A stretch of 64,000 nucleotides of DNA from Onchocerca volvulus (Eukaryota; Nematoda; Chromadorea; Rhabditida; Onchocercidae): assembly GCA_000499405.2 (NCBI GenBank), contig HG738137.1, positions 8,941,609 to 9,005,608 on the forward strand, read 5' to 3'. Both the position numbers and the translations under genes were made by a program. The first letter of the stretch is position 1. Every line of letters starts with the position of its first letter. A model generated the notes under the pieces. It was not told the DNA's origin, made no database searches, and saw only the letters and a program-made list of their open reading frames with translations. Positions 13,339 to 25,373 of the stretch are shown in pieces.

Positions 13339-15003
13339 ATGATTCGACGAAGTCCACGATTTTGGTTTCTCAACTGCTGCATTTCGCCACAGTCAGAGGT
13401 ATGTTTATGATAACTTGCTTATATTACGATCATTGACTGAAGGATGTTTATGGATGCTGCTCCATTTTAGTAATTGTGACAGAATAGTTGAGCCATTCTT
13501 TTAATGATTTTGTTTTTCATTTTTGATTACCAACTGCAAACTTGTAAATTTCAAATTGGTATTAAAAATATCGAAAAAGTTTTTAACTAGTTCAGAAATA
13601 AATATGAATTAGTTCTCAAATTATTGCTTAGACATAATAGATTTAAAATAAATTAATATAATTGGTCTTATTTTAAGCAAAAATTAAGTGAATTTTGTCT
13701 TTATATCAAAAAAAATCTCCGGTTTTTCATTTCCAAAATAAAAAGAAAGGATCAACTAATGGCCACTTTTGTAAATTTATCAGTTAGACAAGCATATTTT
13801 CTATGGAATTCTTCTTTTAAAGACTTTTTAATTCCCTTTTAAATATTTTTTTTCTAAAATTCGTTAATTCTGAATAATTTGTCTGTACTAACTTCAAGTT
13901 GACAACTTTTTTGCAGATAGCCCGAATAAGGATAGATCGTTCAATGATTGGTGGTCCAACGGATTTTCGACATATTGGACATATGGGTGCTAATGATCTC
14001 AATACTACATTCAATGTGATTTCAATTTTTTGCATCTTTTTCGGAACAAACAAAAATTTAAATCCATATCAGCATTGTATTTATCGTCATTTAATTTAAT
14101 TTGAAGAAACTTCACTTTCCTAGCTTCTCGAAACTTACATTTTGTACAATAATTATATATTAGGTAATAACCTGTTCAGTTAATTAGCACATTCGTCCAG
14201 TAGTATCTTGGGATATGATGAAATGTGGTGATTCATTCTTCAGATATCACAATTTGAATTTCTTCTTCTAAGAAACTAAAGCTACATTTCGATTTTGAAG
14301 TTTCAATTCTAGGTCGATGCAGTAAGTTGTTTGCTTAGGTCAAAAGGTGATGATTCTTATTCATTACCGGTGCCACAACATCTTCGGGCAAATGATGTAC
14401 CTATTAAAGGTAATTTTCAAATTTTTATTTATTTAAATGCTTCTTGTTGGTCTGTATAGAAAGTTTGGGATGTGGTGATTTATATATATTGTAAGAGTCT
14501 TTCCTTTTCCCTATGAAATTCCGCTTTTATTTGATTTAAAAATATTGGAATATTAGATTATAGTGAAATAGGCAGAACGTTGATGTTGAATATCATTTGA
14601 TGATATAGATGCAGTGGATTGTTATATATATAACTCATTATTATTATTATTATCAATGAATAGTATCTTAAGATATGATGAAATGTGCTGACTCATTGTA
14701 TATATATATACATATATATATATATATGAATTTTTTTTTCATCTTATAAATATATATATATATTTATAAAATGAAAAAAAAATTCAATGGAATAGTTATC
14801 ATTTTAAAAAAATGATACATAAGAAATAAAATTCATTAAATTAAACAGAAAATAGATGAAATTTTTCGAAAGTGGAGTGATATAGTTGTCAGTGTACTCC
14901 TTAAACTTAAGGAGATTTATATTCCTGCGCAAAATCTTCATTTCAAGAAACTAAAGCGTTTACAGAAAGCAATTAATTTTGGTTTTCTTTTTTAGCTCAG
15001 TAA
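13339..15003 (+). CDS. CDC42SE: CDC42 small effector protein (CDC42SE/SPEC)
   Basis: Four exons: 13339-13398, 13917-14015, 14313-14409 and 14996-15003, giving 87 residues; phases agree at every junction. The family comprises tiny membrane-anchored adaptors that bind active CDC42 through a CRIB motif and influence actin. Seen here: FWFLNCCI near the N-terminus, with the Cys-Cys pair (13-14) that is palmitoylated in the human proteins; DRSMIGGPTDF then HIGHMG (27-44), which carries the CRIB consensus I..P..F.H..H.G; and a short tail ending PIKAQ, comparable with TKAG in the vertebrate proteins. Human members have 79-84 residues, so the length fits. The last exon supplies only two codons and the stop. 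The exon 2 donor (gtgatt) is weak. A different last exon after the T-run at 15147 is possible but would add an unlikely hydrophobic tail. Confidence 0.92.
14201..14700 (+). repeat. Dispersed 40-bp repeat in two introns of the CDC42SE gene
   Basis: A sequence beginning TAGTATCTTGGGATATGATG occurs at 14201-14240 in intron 2, and a copy with a few mismatches (TAGTATCTTAAGATATGATG start) at 14661-14700 in intron 3, on the same strand. It may be a remnant of a duplication or an unknown short interspersed element. Confidence 0.75.
14727..14786. repeat. 60-bp inverted repeat (hairpin) in CDC42SE intron 3
   Basis: Two 30-base arms (14727-14756 and 14757-14786) are reverse complements with a single mismatch and no spacer. 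The arms run from TGAATTTTTTTTTCAT to an (AT)n centre. It follows an (AT)n run at 14698-14726. It could be a miniature inverted-repeat remnant or replication-slippage product. Confidence 0.9.
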
Positions 15004-16825
15004 TATCATGGAATATTGTTTTATTTGTGAATGAAATATTTGATCAATGGATGAAAAACGATGCCAAGATCGACTTATATTATTATTTCTTTTTTTTTTT
15101 TTTTTTTTTTTTTATATTATTATTTTTTTTTTTTTTTTTTTTTTTTTAGATATAACATTCCTCTATTTCTTTTTAATTCTACTATCATCTTCAAAGAGTG
15201 ATGCTATCAATGGTAATGCGTATTTAATATATCATTCTGAATTATCTTAACGCTGTCAAAAATGCGAAAAATATATGGACGAAAGATGGTGGATGCAGTG
15301 GAATTCACTTTTTTTATTTATGGATTTTTCATTTTAACATCCCGGGATTTTATTATTTAGCTTATCTATATGGTTCGCTTATAATGTTACTTGTAAATAT
15401 TCGCATTCAACCTTTCGCCTTTCAAAGCTTTTATTTGTTATTCTTTATTTTAAATATGAGCAAATATCTTAAAGATGTTTATTTGCTTGGTGCTCGAGTA
15501 TAAACCTTCAAGTTGATGGAAGTTCTACGGTTTGGTTTCTCCTTTTTTCTTGTTTATCCATTTTTTTTTCTCTATCTCTACTGAATAGCAGCAAAATACA
15601 AAAATTTTTTCTTAATTTGTTTCACCTGGAAATTTCTCAATAAATTTGCATTTCCTTATATCAAATATTACCGTTATCATGATGAATTTAGTTCATTCCG
15701 CATCTTCCGCTTAGTGAGGAAGTTTTCCTCCCATTATCGACAAGAAAAGTTCAAGGAAATAAACTTGAAAAAAAGAGGAACAGTATAAGTTGCACTTTAA
15801 AATATATTTGAATTCTATATTCCTGAATTTAATATATTTACACTATTGTTTCTATCTCTGTGCCACAGTAGTTAGTAATATATTAATAGTAGTAGTAGTA
15901 GTAGTAGTATTAAAAGCTTGATTTGATGTTTTCGTCGATTTTTTGATTTCTCGGAATTTCTCATTTAAACATATCATTTTTCTGCATTGTACATTTTTTA
16001 TCGAATAATCAAAATGCTATCCTCTTCCCCTATTCCGTCAAACACTTCATCCAACAGGTTATCATTTATCATTTGCTCGTATATTGTATCATATCATTTT
16101 CTATTGATTTACATTGTTGTATACTTTACGCGGTTACATGATTTGATTCAAATAAAGATATATAAATAATTGGCCTTTTTTAAAATTCCTTTATTTTTCA
16201 ACGTACAATATCGATATGGAATATTATTATTTTCAATCTTACAATGTTTCAATTTCTAAATATAATACTTCGAAAAAAAAAAAAAGTTGATATGTTTTAG
16301 CTAAATGTTCCTATACTCAAGAATCTGGCTTTTCAGGAAATTGAAACTGGAATTCTTGAATTTAATCATCATATGTAAGCGAACCATGCTTACTGAATTT
16401 TCCCAAAACGATTCCAAATTTAGAAAGACAAAATATTTTTTATCCTTGTAAATATATGAATATTATTAGCTTTCACAGAGCGGGAATTTCGCGTGAACTA
16501 TCAGGAAAAATTAAAAAATATTTGAAGATTATAATCTGCTTTTTGATGAATGTGGAAGCGGTTAAATTAGTTTAACTAGTTCACTTATCATGAAATTTTA
16601 CTTTTTTTCCCGACACATATAATTTCACAATAAAAAATTTAGGGCATTTCTCGAGTACAGGTGCGCACTATTTAAAAATTTGAGATGTAGGCGTGAAACT
16701 TCACTGAAAGTTCAAAGAGTAAGAATTAAAATAAAGTACACAACTTGTTATTGAAAATACAAGCTATAAAGATCAAAGTACAATTTCTCGATTTCATAAA
16801 TAGCCGCAATATGATGAAATCTATG
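15004..16825. other. Intergenic DNA between CDC42SE and the DUF167 gene
   Basis: This holds the presumed 3' untranslated regions of two convergent genes. It contains long T-runs at 15090-15147, a (TAG)n microsatellite at about 15887-15910, and one slightly G+C-richer pocket at 16010-16080 that is open on both strands but matches no family I recognise. No further gene is supported. Confidence 0.6.
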
Positions 16826-18349
16826 TTATGTCTTCCTGGTAGCATTTTTTTCCAGTTTTTCGCGTACTTCTTCTAAAGTTATACGTTTAGTAGTTAGTCG
16901 TAATACCTTTGACCTTGATCGAACACCCTAAAAAACAATTTCATGTAATAAGTTCAAATTTTTTCCAGTTATAAATAACAGCAAACTTTTTTTTTTTTTT
17001 TTTTTTTTTATATATTTTGATGGATTAAAGATTACGTGAAATATTTATCGCATTGTAATTTATACAAATCACTCCAAGACAATATTTACGGATCAAAATT
17101 TGAAGACCTATTTTAAATAAGACTTTGGACTTTCTTCCCATATTTTCTCCGTGTGAACTTTAAACGTTGCTTTAATGATTTCCTATATATACATCTTTTA
17201 TCAAATATTTTAAAAGTTAATTAAATTTTTCCATTGATTTTTCCCGATATTTTGAATATTTTTGGAACTTTTTAGAATTTTAAAATATTTCTGAAATTCT
17301 AAATTCCCGGAAACACAACAACTTTCTAATTGTAGTAGATATTATTGTTTGCTACACATTTTTTTTTTTTTGTTTTGCTTATTTACTTTTTGATTTAATT
17401 CGACTCGTTTCTCAATTTATAAAAAATATAATTTCACTTTCCCGTCTCTTTATTTTTCTCAACAAATGCCGCTTTTTCGGTTTGTAATTAGTTTTTCTAA
17501 ATGAACGTAAATGAAGCTTACCGTATCAAAAGTAATTTCATTTTTACGCAATTCCAAAATTTCCATCATAGCATTAATTAGTGTTTCATTCGCTTGACCA
17601 TCACGTGGAGGTGATGCAATTGCAAGTTCAATTTCATTCGTACCAATATATAAAATAAAAAATATTATCAGTATAGTGATATTAATTGCTAATTGAATAA
17701 AAGCTTATTTCAACGATCTTTCTGGAAAATTTTCATACTAATTAATCTTCCAATCATGAAGATGTAAAATAGAAAAAATGGATGAATTCAGACTTTTTTT
17801 TTCCTTCATTTCAATAATTTAAAATAATTATTTTTAGATAAATGATTGTTTATAAACAATCATTTGTTATGTCAGTAATTAACAAATTATTGTACCTATG
17901 ATACGTGTTGTTTTTGCATTAGGTTTTGCATGTATTCTAAGGATAATATCGCCATTTTTACTCACTGATATGGCACCATCCTCCGATTTTTCCTAAAAAT
18001 TCCGGAATTCGTTATTTTCCAAAAAGTTACCGTTACATTCCGAATGAATTATTAAAGTAAGAAAATTGCATTTTACTTTTGCAATTAAATTTTTTAGTAC
18101 AAATTTTTAAAGTTATATTAATCTTCAACACATTTTTATCTTTTACATTCTGTAAATTTCACTTTTTTACTATGCATATCAAGAGGAAATGCATTCCTCA
18201 ATCATAAATTTTTAATGAATATTTTTTAATGAAATTTAATTTTTTGAAATAAGATTAAAATTCATTAAGCAAACCTCATTTGATCTAGTTATTGTTGTAG
18301 TAACCATTTGTGCTATTTTGTTCTTATTTTTGCCCATTTTTCCAATCAT
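16826..18349 (-). CDS. DUF167 (UPF0235) family protein, C15orf40-like
   Basis: Exons on the minus strand: 18349-18275, 17992-17896, 17643-17522 (see below) and 16927-16826, giving about 131 residues; human C15orf40 has about 126-130. The function of the family is not established. Seen: a Lys-rich N-terminus (MGKNKNK, from a second in-frame ATG at 18337), then [40 protein letters not shown] and a C-terminal [10 protein letters not shown] helix, which follow the family pattern closely. An acceptor-like tgtttcag lies 15 bases before the ATG at 18349 and may be a spliced-leader site. Exon 3 is problematic: the join that restores the family alignment starts after tatattg, not AG. The nearest upstream AG (exon start 17688) is in frame but would insert 15 hydrophobic residues into the core. 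Confidence 0.9.
17840..17865. repeat. Perfect 26-bp palindrome in intron 2 of the DUF167 gene
   Basis: The 13-base arm AAATGATTGTTTA is followed directly by its exact reverse complement. It lies within the same intron whose acceptor lacks AG. It may form a hairpin in the pre-mRNA, or it may be a chance product of A+T-rich sequence. Confidence 0.9.
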
Positions 18350-19185
18350 AACTCTACAAATTTGCTGAAACAATAGCTTATTTTCATGGCATAATTTTTG
18401 TTTGTTATTAAACAACAACACGATAATTACGAAGAAAAATAGACAATAAATTATTAATAGCTTTACTGTTTTATTTGTTCAGCAAATATGTCTTACAATT
18501 TAGCCTTTCCATTTTCCCTCATTTTTTTTTCTTTATCGAATTCTTCAAGATATTTCTTTTTCTATTCTTTTTTTGAAAATAATTGTATAATTTTTGTAAC
18601 TTTTGCGAATTATTCATGTAATTCCGTATTTTAATCTTTAGTCTTTATTATATTTAAAGGAAACTCACATATTATAAATCCGAAAATTGCTTAGAAACAT
18701 TTGAATAAATACATTCATTCAGTAAAATAATTCGTCTATTTCAAAATTTTTTTTCTTTTTTTTTTTGCACTTCTCTTTATGTTGTTATTTGTTGCCGAAA
18801 AATTCCTGAAAATAAGTCATATTTAATTTCTCCTTAGACATAATGATTATTGATCGACTATCCGTTTTATAATCTAATGCTCTTTCTCTTCCTCTTCCTC
18901 GTCTATACTAACGTTCATTTCTTGAATTATCGATCGAAACAAGTGTTAAACAAATGAATTACAAACGAAAGAATGACTCATAACTTAATAGTGCATTGCG
19001 AAATGAATTGAAAATAATCATTTCAAAATAGTTTGGTCATTATGAAATCCTCCTTTCCAACGATATTGTTGGTGATTTCATTCTAAGATATTTAATCGGA
19101 AATGAATAACTTGCTGTAATATGTACATTGTTGTACAGCTTTTTTTCTTGAATTTAATTGAAAAAAAGTTCTTCCTTTTTTTTCA

Positions 19186-19186
19186 G
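19186..19186 (+). other. Candidate splice acceptor upstream of the perilipin-like start
   Basis: A strong acceptor, ccttttttttcag, ends at 19186, 46 bases before the ATG at 19233. There is no obvious coding exon upstream, so it is a candidate spliced-leader addition site or the end of a 5' untranslated intron. Confidence 0.5.
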
Positions 19187-19232
19187 ATCAACTTATATCG
19201 ATCTAATCGGATTGAAATAACGAAAATTGAAA

Positions 19233-22200
19233 ATGGTTGATCAATCGAAGACAAGTGGGAAAGATCATCCCGGCGAAAAAGTACCAATTGTATTGGATCA
19301 ATTCATCCAGTACTTATATTCTCTTGCTATTGTACAACAGGTGATATTGATTTTTTCTAGTTTATTAGAAAAAATTGTATTCGATTGATAAGTATTTAAA
19401 TGATGTTAATTTTTTTTTTTTTTGGTCCATTAATAAATTATATTTGATTGATAATTATTTAAATATATTGTATTTCACATGTTTTTAATTATATTTTACT
19501 ATATTATTATAATTCCATTCTATTATCATAAGTGCATAACTTTATTTATTTCATATTATTTTAGCTTATTATCATATACAATCGAATCAAATGCAGTAAT
19601 AAAAATGTGGAGAAAACATTTGACAAAGTTGAAGAAGGATTTAAGGTAGCTTATTCGCGTTCATTGGATCTTTACAATCAGTATCATCAGTCTAATGTAA
19701 ATGGTATGTTTATGTCATTGGATTCGGTATTTAATTAAATATTATCATAATGAGGCAAAATATATCTTGTCGTAAATGAATTTATTAGAAACAATCTTAT
19801 AAGCAATGAATTAAAAACTAACATTAAATATAAATTTATTGATCAGATTATTTTCTAGTATGATTCAACTTTCAATTTCAGATCAAGCAAAGCATATATT
19901 GGAAAAAATGTTTACGTTTGGCCTAAGTATTGCCCTTATATTGATACAACTTAATCTAACAGTCTTGGTTGCTATTCTTACTATGCTTTTCAATGCTATA
20001 CTTAGTGGAAAAGAAGCACTGGATCATGCTTGCAAATCATCATCGGTTCTTACTTCTAATTATTTATTTTCCTTTCTTTTAAAGTATAGAATTGATATAT
20101 GACAGATTATTTTTTCATGAAAAATTCTGGTATTGCAAGTTTCTGTCGGGAAATTAATGCCTGACGTATATACATGCAGTTCAATCTACGAGAAATTTTT
20201 TTACCTTGAAATAAGATCTTTCATTACAAGAAATCGAATATATATTCAAAAGGCCATTTAGTTATATCATTCAATAGTTATAACTAAATTTGTGATTTGA
20301 AGAATAAATCAGATAAACGAAAATTGTTATATGTGGAAAAAGAAGAAACTTTTATGAATAATTATTTGGTCAGATAAAGTTATCCTTGATTTTATTAATT
20401 TCGATGACTTTAAATGCTAATAAACAGAAAAGTACTCATACTGACAGAATGAATATGAATCTATTGGAAATATTATTGATATGTGATTCATAAATTTAAA
20501 TAAAAATCTATCATAATGAGAATGTAACTTCTGCAATTTTATAAAATTAGCAACAAGATTAAAGTTAATAATTAATTGGCAATATGAACTTCTTTAAAAC
20601 ATTGATAATTATTAGTATCTTCATATATAATTAGACCTATCATCAAGAGATCTCTGAAGAGACAATATAATACTAGTATTTTAACATTATTTTATCATCT
20701 CTTATAATGTTTTGTTGATAAGTATAAAATTTTAATGAATTTTTTTTCAAATACAGATGTATTTAAATTAAACTACGAATTTTGCAATAGTGATTAAATA
20801 GTATGTAAAATAACAGCTAAATGGAATTTTACAGAATGCACAAGCAGCAGCTCGACAAATGGTAACTGATTTATCTGGAAAGGTGCAGGAAATTTCACAA
20901 GTAAGTTCCTATTTGTAATGCTGATGAAAAATTAATATCACTGAGAAGTATGAGAGAGAATTTATCTCTAGTCAAGTAGATCATACTTTTTTTTTTTCAT
21001 TATTCCTCATTCGCAATTCTATTTGAGATACTTATTTTCTTCTTGATATTATTTCGTGGATGACGCAATGATTTGATTATTTAAAGGAATGCTATATGCT
21101 AAAAGTCAAAAAAAGAATTTTCAAAAAAGGGAAAAGCAAGAAAGTAGGTAAAATAAAAATAAGTTGAAACATTTACACTTCCTATAGTAGTATACGGGAA
21201 AAGCAGATCATATTAAGAAGTATAATTTATGAATTTATTTTAAAAGTTACATTAGCAACGAAAAAATAAATATTGTTTGAGGCTTCTGCGGAAAAAATTG
21301 AAAAACAAGCGAATCGTTTTTTGGATGAAGCCAATAGAGTAGCCCATTCAAGAATGGGTATATCACCTGAAAGTGATGATGCCGAAAAAAGACCGTGGAA
21401 TCGTTTGCAAGATCTTAGTCATCGTATTTTGGAAAATTCGATGAATCGCGTTGAAGAAATTTGTTGGTCACGATTTGATCCAAGAAGCATTGTGGAATGT
21501 TTGACTAATTCCATTTCATTGGTATAGTTTTTATTTTGATGCAAAAATAGATGATTTGGTATCATTGCTAGTAAATTATCATTATAAGCTTCCATGAATA
21601 AACTTGAAATTGGCACAGAATATTCTTTGAAAAAAAAAAGAAAAAACTGAATGTATTAAAGAATTTATGAAACTGAAAGCTCTAAAGCAATTATTTTTCG
21701 CAAATTTTGCTATTATCAACTGGAAATGAATAATATAATTTTGTATGAGATATGGATTCTGCAAGATTGTGCGAAAAATTATATATATGTTATCGAGAAA
21801 AGGTTAAAAAGAAGAAATGATATATTGCAAGAGATTGAGATAGCACTTTAAAGAAGTACTGATATATTAACATATTGCAAGAAACTGATATATTGCTTCG
21901 AAAGAAACATGAAAAAAAAAATGAATTCTACTGTTGCGTTCAAATTTCAGGCTGACATGGTACGCAAAAATAAATCATGGATTGCTGACAAAGTTGGGGA
22001 GTTACGAACATCATTGGATGAGCTGAAAGTATCATTGGAGATGGAAGGAGAACGTTTAAAGATGAATCCCGAAGAGATGCTGATGCGCTATCTGCAACGA
22101 ACGTCATCTATTTTACCTGAACGACTTCGTATGTTAGAAGAAACAACTGGAAAAGTAATTTTTGATTATATGATTATATGGATTTATGTCCTTAAAATTG

Positions 22201-22901
22201 ATTAAAGATAAAAAAAAAAAAGAAAAAACTTTGTTTTATGAATCTCACCCTTTTGCTTCTCTTTTTTTTCTTTCTCCTATTGTTCCTCTTTTACTGTTAT
22301 TCTCTTTTCTTCTTTTCTCTAACTTTTTCTATGATTACCTTATGTTACCTTATGTTTTACTAACCTCGTAACTATTTTCTGCTTAAGTTCCTTTATAATT
22401 TGTGAAATTATGATAGCAGAGGAAAATATGCAAGATATTGTGTCATATAATTAGAATGTTTGCTCCACTAGTTAATATTTCAGGTGTTGAATGAACAAGC
22501 TGCAAGTAAATTGATTACTCTAATATCTTATATCGAGAAACTGAATGAAAAGCTGATGGAAGCCGATAATGTGCACGAATTAAAAGATGAGGTAAGATTT
22601 TTTTTTTCTTCTAAATTATGTTTACAAATTCCCTTCGGTTTCAAAATTCGTAACTAATTCCTGATAATCATCATTTTTGAAAAAAAAGAAAAAAAAAAAA
22701 GGAAAAAAAAGTGAAAAATGTTTTCGTTCTATCGAACTTTTCTTTTCAAATAATGGAAAAAGAAAAACCGATAATTTGCAGGTTCTCAAGGAGGCACATG
22801 ACCGTTTAATTGATTTGTTGCAATGGTTAACTGATCATATAGAGCACAACAACAGTACTCATGAGGAAAACATAGGATCGGTTGATGATAAAACAAAGTA
22901 G
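19233..22901 (+). CDS. Perilipin-like lipid-droplet protein
   Basis: Eight exons: 19233-19340, 19565-19703, 19882-20045, 20835-20900, 21282-21521, 21951-22154, 22484-22591 and 22782-22901, all in phase, for 382 residues. Perilipins coat lipid droplets and control lipase access. Support: the N-terminus has the PAT-like order of a proline-hydrophobic start, YNRIK, SNKNVEKTFDKVEEG (about 40-62) and a long amphipathic helical middle. The C-terminal third resembles the perilipin four-helix bundle, ending in HELKDEVLKEAHDRLIDLLQ followed by W. The length is near that of nematode perilipin as I recall it. Odd points: a ~30-residue very hydrophobic segment (about 93-122) that could be a membrane hairpin, and a weak exon 5 acceptor (tttgag). 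The gene model is firm; the family call is from pattern, not a search, and another helical lipid-associated protein is possible. Confidence 0.72.
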
Positions 22902-24457
22902 TTGAAGTCTTTCTGTGATTTTTACTAAAAAATTATGATTTAAAATTATGTTAATACTCTCTGCTTTCTATAATATCATGATTTTTAACTGTAATTGAGA
23001 TTGTTAGGCAAATTAAAAATAATCTTCCAGTGAAATAATTTTTAATAGTATACGTATTCAAGAAACGGCATAAAAATTTAACAAAATTGGAAACCAATTA
23101 AAAAAAAGATTTCGTTCTATTCTGTTCCAATTTTAATTAGAACAAGAAAGAGAGGGTAGAATCATATCATATATCGTTATTTTTTCTTATGGTTGCTTCT
23201 CCTTATGTTTATATCTAATTAATTAATGGTGTTTATTTCAGATTGCCTAACACTGTAATATACTTATACAGTGAATGTTGCTTTATGTTGCATCTCATTA
23301 TTTTGTTATATGTTATAACCTTACAATTTACAGCTTTTATTTTTGCACTAATAATCATTATTTGTGACTTTTGTATTATTTTTCTAATACAAATAAATCT
23401 TGGTTCCCTTTTAGATTTCATTCATTTCATATTGGACAATAAACAACAAGGAAGTTATTAATATATCTGGAAAACGCGGACTCGTGAACTTTGTAAATTT
23501 AGGTAAATATCTAATCTAATAAGAGTAATTTGCTTTATTTTAGGTGTTTAACTTCTAGTAAGGCTAAAGTCGAAAAATTTTACAAATAAGCTGTTAGCCG
23601 CAGAATAGTGTCTCTAAATCCATAGTATTTGAAATAATTGAAACAAACGGCTAAAATCATCTATTAGAGTACTTATTCAGATGCACCAAAGCAATTATCA
23701 TAACCTTATGAATGATCAATAAAATAAAGATTAGCAATCGAAACTTGAGGGAATGATCTATCAAGCATTAACAATGTGGTTAAATATGGCTAGCTAAGAG
23801 TTCTAGAAATTTCCCATTCCAAATCCTTGAATTTTGACAAGAAATTGGAAAACAAAGCAGTTCAACCTCACTTAAAATTTAATATCAATGTCCTAAAATC
23901 TTCTCTCTTGAATGCGCTAATTAGAAAATTAATAAGATTACTTTAAAAGCCACAGAATTGTAGGAATTGAAAATTCTTTAGATTGAAAAATTCAGTCATA
24001 TATTTCGGAATAGCAAAGAAAAAGAAGCAACGAACAAAATAGCATTTATTGATGTACAACAATTTAAAATGACAATTAATAAATACATTAAAAATAACAG
24101 TACAATAATGAACCAAAGGAGTATTCTGTCTCGCATTTCTGAATAATAAGTCCTGATGTTGAAAACCAAAAAACAAATTTAGCTTCAGCAAGTTCAAAAA
24201 TTCATATTAAAATGCATTTGAGATAGACGTTAAAATTGCATAATTCTCGTGAGAATTTAAGGGAATTTTAGAAATTTTAATGATAAAAAATTAGGAAATA
24301 ACTTCAGAAATTCCAATAATAGGCTTCAAATCAGATATCTCAACATTCCTTTGCCACAAATATTGTTGCACAAATATCACAGTTTTTTGAAGAATATTTT
24401 GGATTGATCCTTTTTTGAGCAGAGAAATGATGTTTTTTAATCCACATATTCGAAATG
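22902..24457. other. Intergenic DNA, no gene seen
   Basis: This lies between the stop codons of two convergent genes and should contain both 3' untranslated regions. Frames at 23243 and 23943 are long hydrophobic or mixed chance readings without splice partners. Confidence 0.6.
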
Positions 24458-25373
24458 CTATCCAAATAAAAGTTTTGCAATTATAACAAGAATGTTGATC
24501 ACAATAAGAGGCACTATAAAAAAAACTGCTTTCACTTAAAATATATTGAAACAATTGAAAAAATTATACTGTCTAATAAGCTATCTAAATAATTCCACAA
24601 TAAAGTTACTGAAAGGAAATTCCTAGATAGTTCAAAAATCATTCAAATAAATAAATTAATAGAAAAATTATTTCATGAAATAAGTCAGAATTTTAGAATC
24701 ATAAATCAGTTATGCTATTGTCTAAATAACTATTACTGACAGCATACCACATTCTGGCACTTTCATAATTCGGAATTTTTGTCTCTATTACTACAATGAT
24801 CTTTAGCGTATTAAGCTGATTCTTCTTGGAAGAACAGAATGAAGCCCCTCTCGCTGCATATTTATTATTATCACCTTATGAAGCATTATTTTTATAATCG
24901 TTCAAAAATTCCTCTAAAAGTGAAAAGCAGAAATTAATTATTCCTTCGCTAATTATACACTAACCTCGCATAACTGTTTGCACTGCAGCAATAAGATTCA
25001 CAACTTGCATTTTAAAAGATGATGGATTCGCAACTTCGAAAGAATTACTTGGCATCGAAAGGCCAACCTGGAAATATATTCCTAACTTGGATTTCATTTC
25101 ATAAATTATCAACTTTAAAAATATTTTTCTTAATCTCGAGTCATATTAATTCTCTTCTCCACGAAAGCAGCCCTCTTTATCTTGGTATGATATTTAAATT
25201 TCCTATATTAACATATAAGTTCTAGCAATAAATTAATCAAGATCAAGAATAAAGAAATAAGAAATTGAAGGAAAAAATCTTACCTTATTTAAAAAGCGCT
25301 CCTTATTGAGCACAGCGATTCCATTTAAGATAAATAAGCCTGCTTCTAGCAAACCATAAAATGAAATAAACAT
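24458..25373 (-). CDS. IER3IP1: IER3IP1/Yos1 family ER-Golgi membrane protein
   Basis: Three exons on the minus strand: 25373-25284, 25067-24965 and 24513-24458, all in phase. They give 82 residues, the same length as the human protein. The family works in ER-to-Golgi transport (Yos1 in yeast) and is small with two membrane segments. Seen: MFISFYGLLEAGLFILNGIA as the first hydrophobic segment, then VLNKERFL, a variable lumenal or loop part, FKMQVVNLIAAVQTVMRVPL and a final hydrophobic helix ending KLLFG. The motifs A-V-L-x-x-E-R-F-L, Q-T-V-M-R-V-P-L and the terminal L-L-x-G match human and yeast members. The gene has the same direction as the MAEA gene about 1.4 kb upstream; I see no sign that they form an operon. 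Confidence 0.95.

Noticed and set aside
15047..15250. Alternative last exon of the CDC42SE gene after the long T-run
   Set aside because: It is in phase but would add a long hydrophobic tail unlike the family; the acceptor at 14995 gives the expected short C-terminus.
16005..16100. Acidic minus-strand frame ending EEDSILIIR and an opposite-strand ATG frame
   Set aside because: Slightly G+C-richer pocket, but no proper acceptor, no neighbouring exons and no match; kept only as a note.
25019..25225. 68-codon plus-strand frame
   Set aside because: Antisense shadow of IER3IP1 exon 2.
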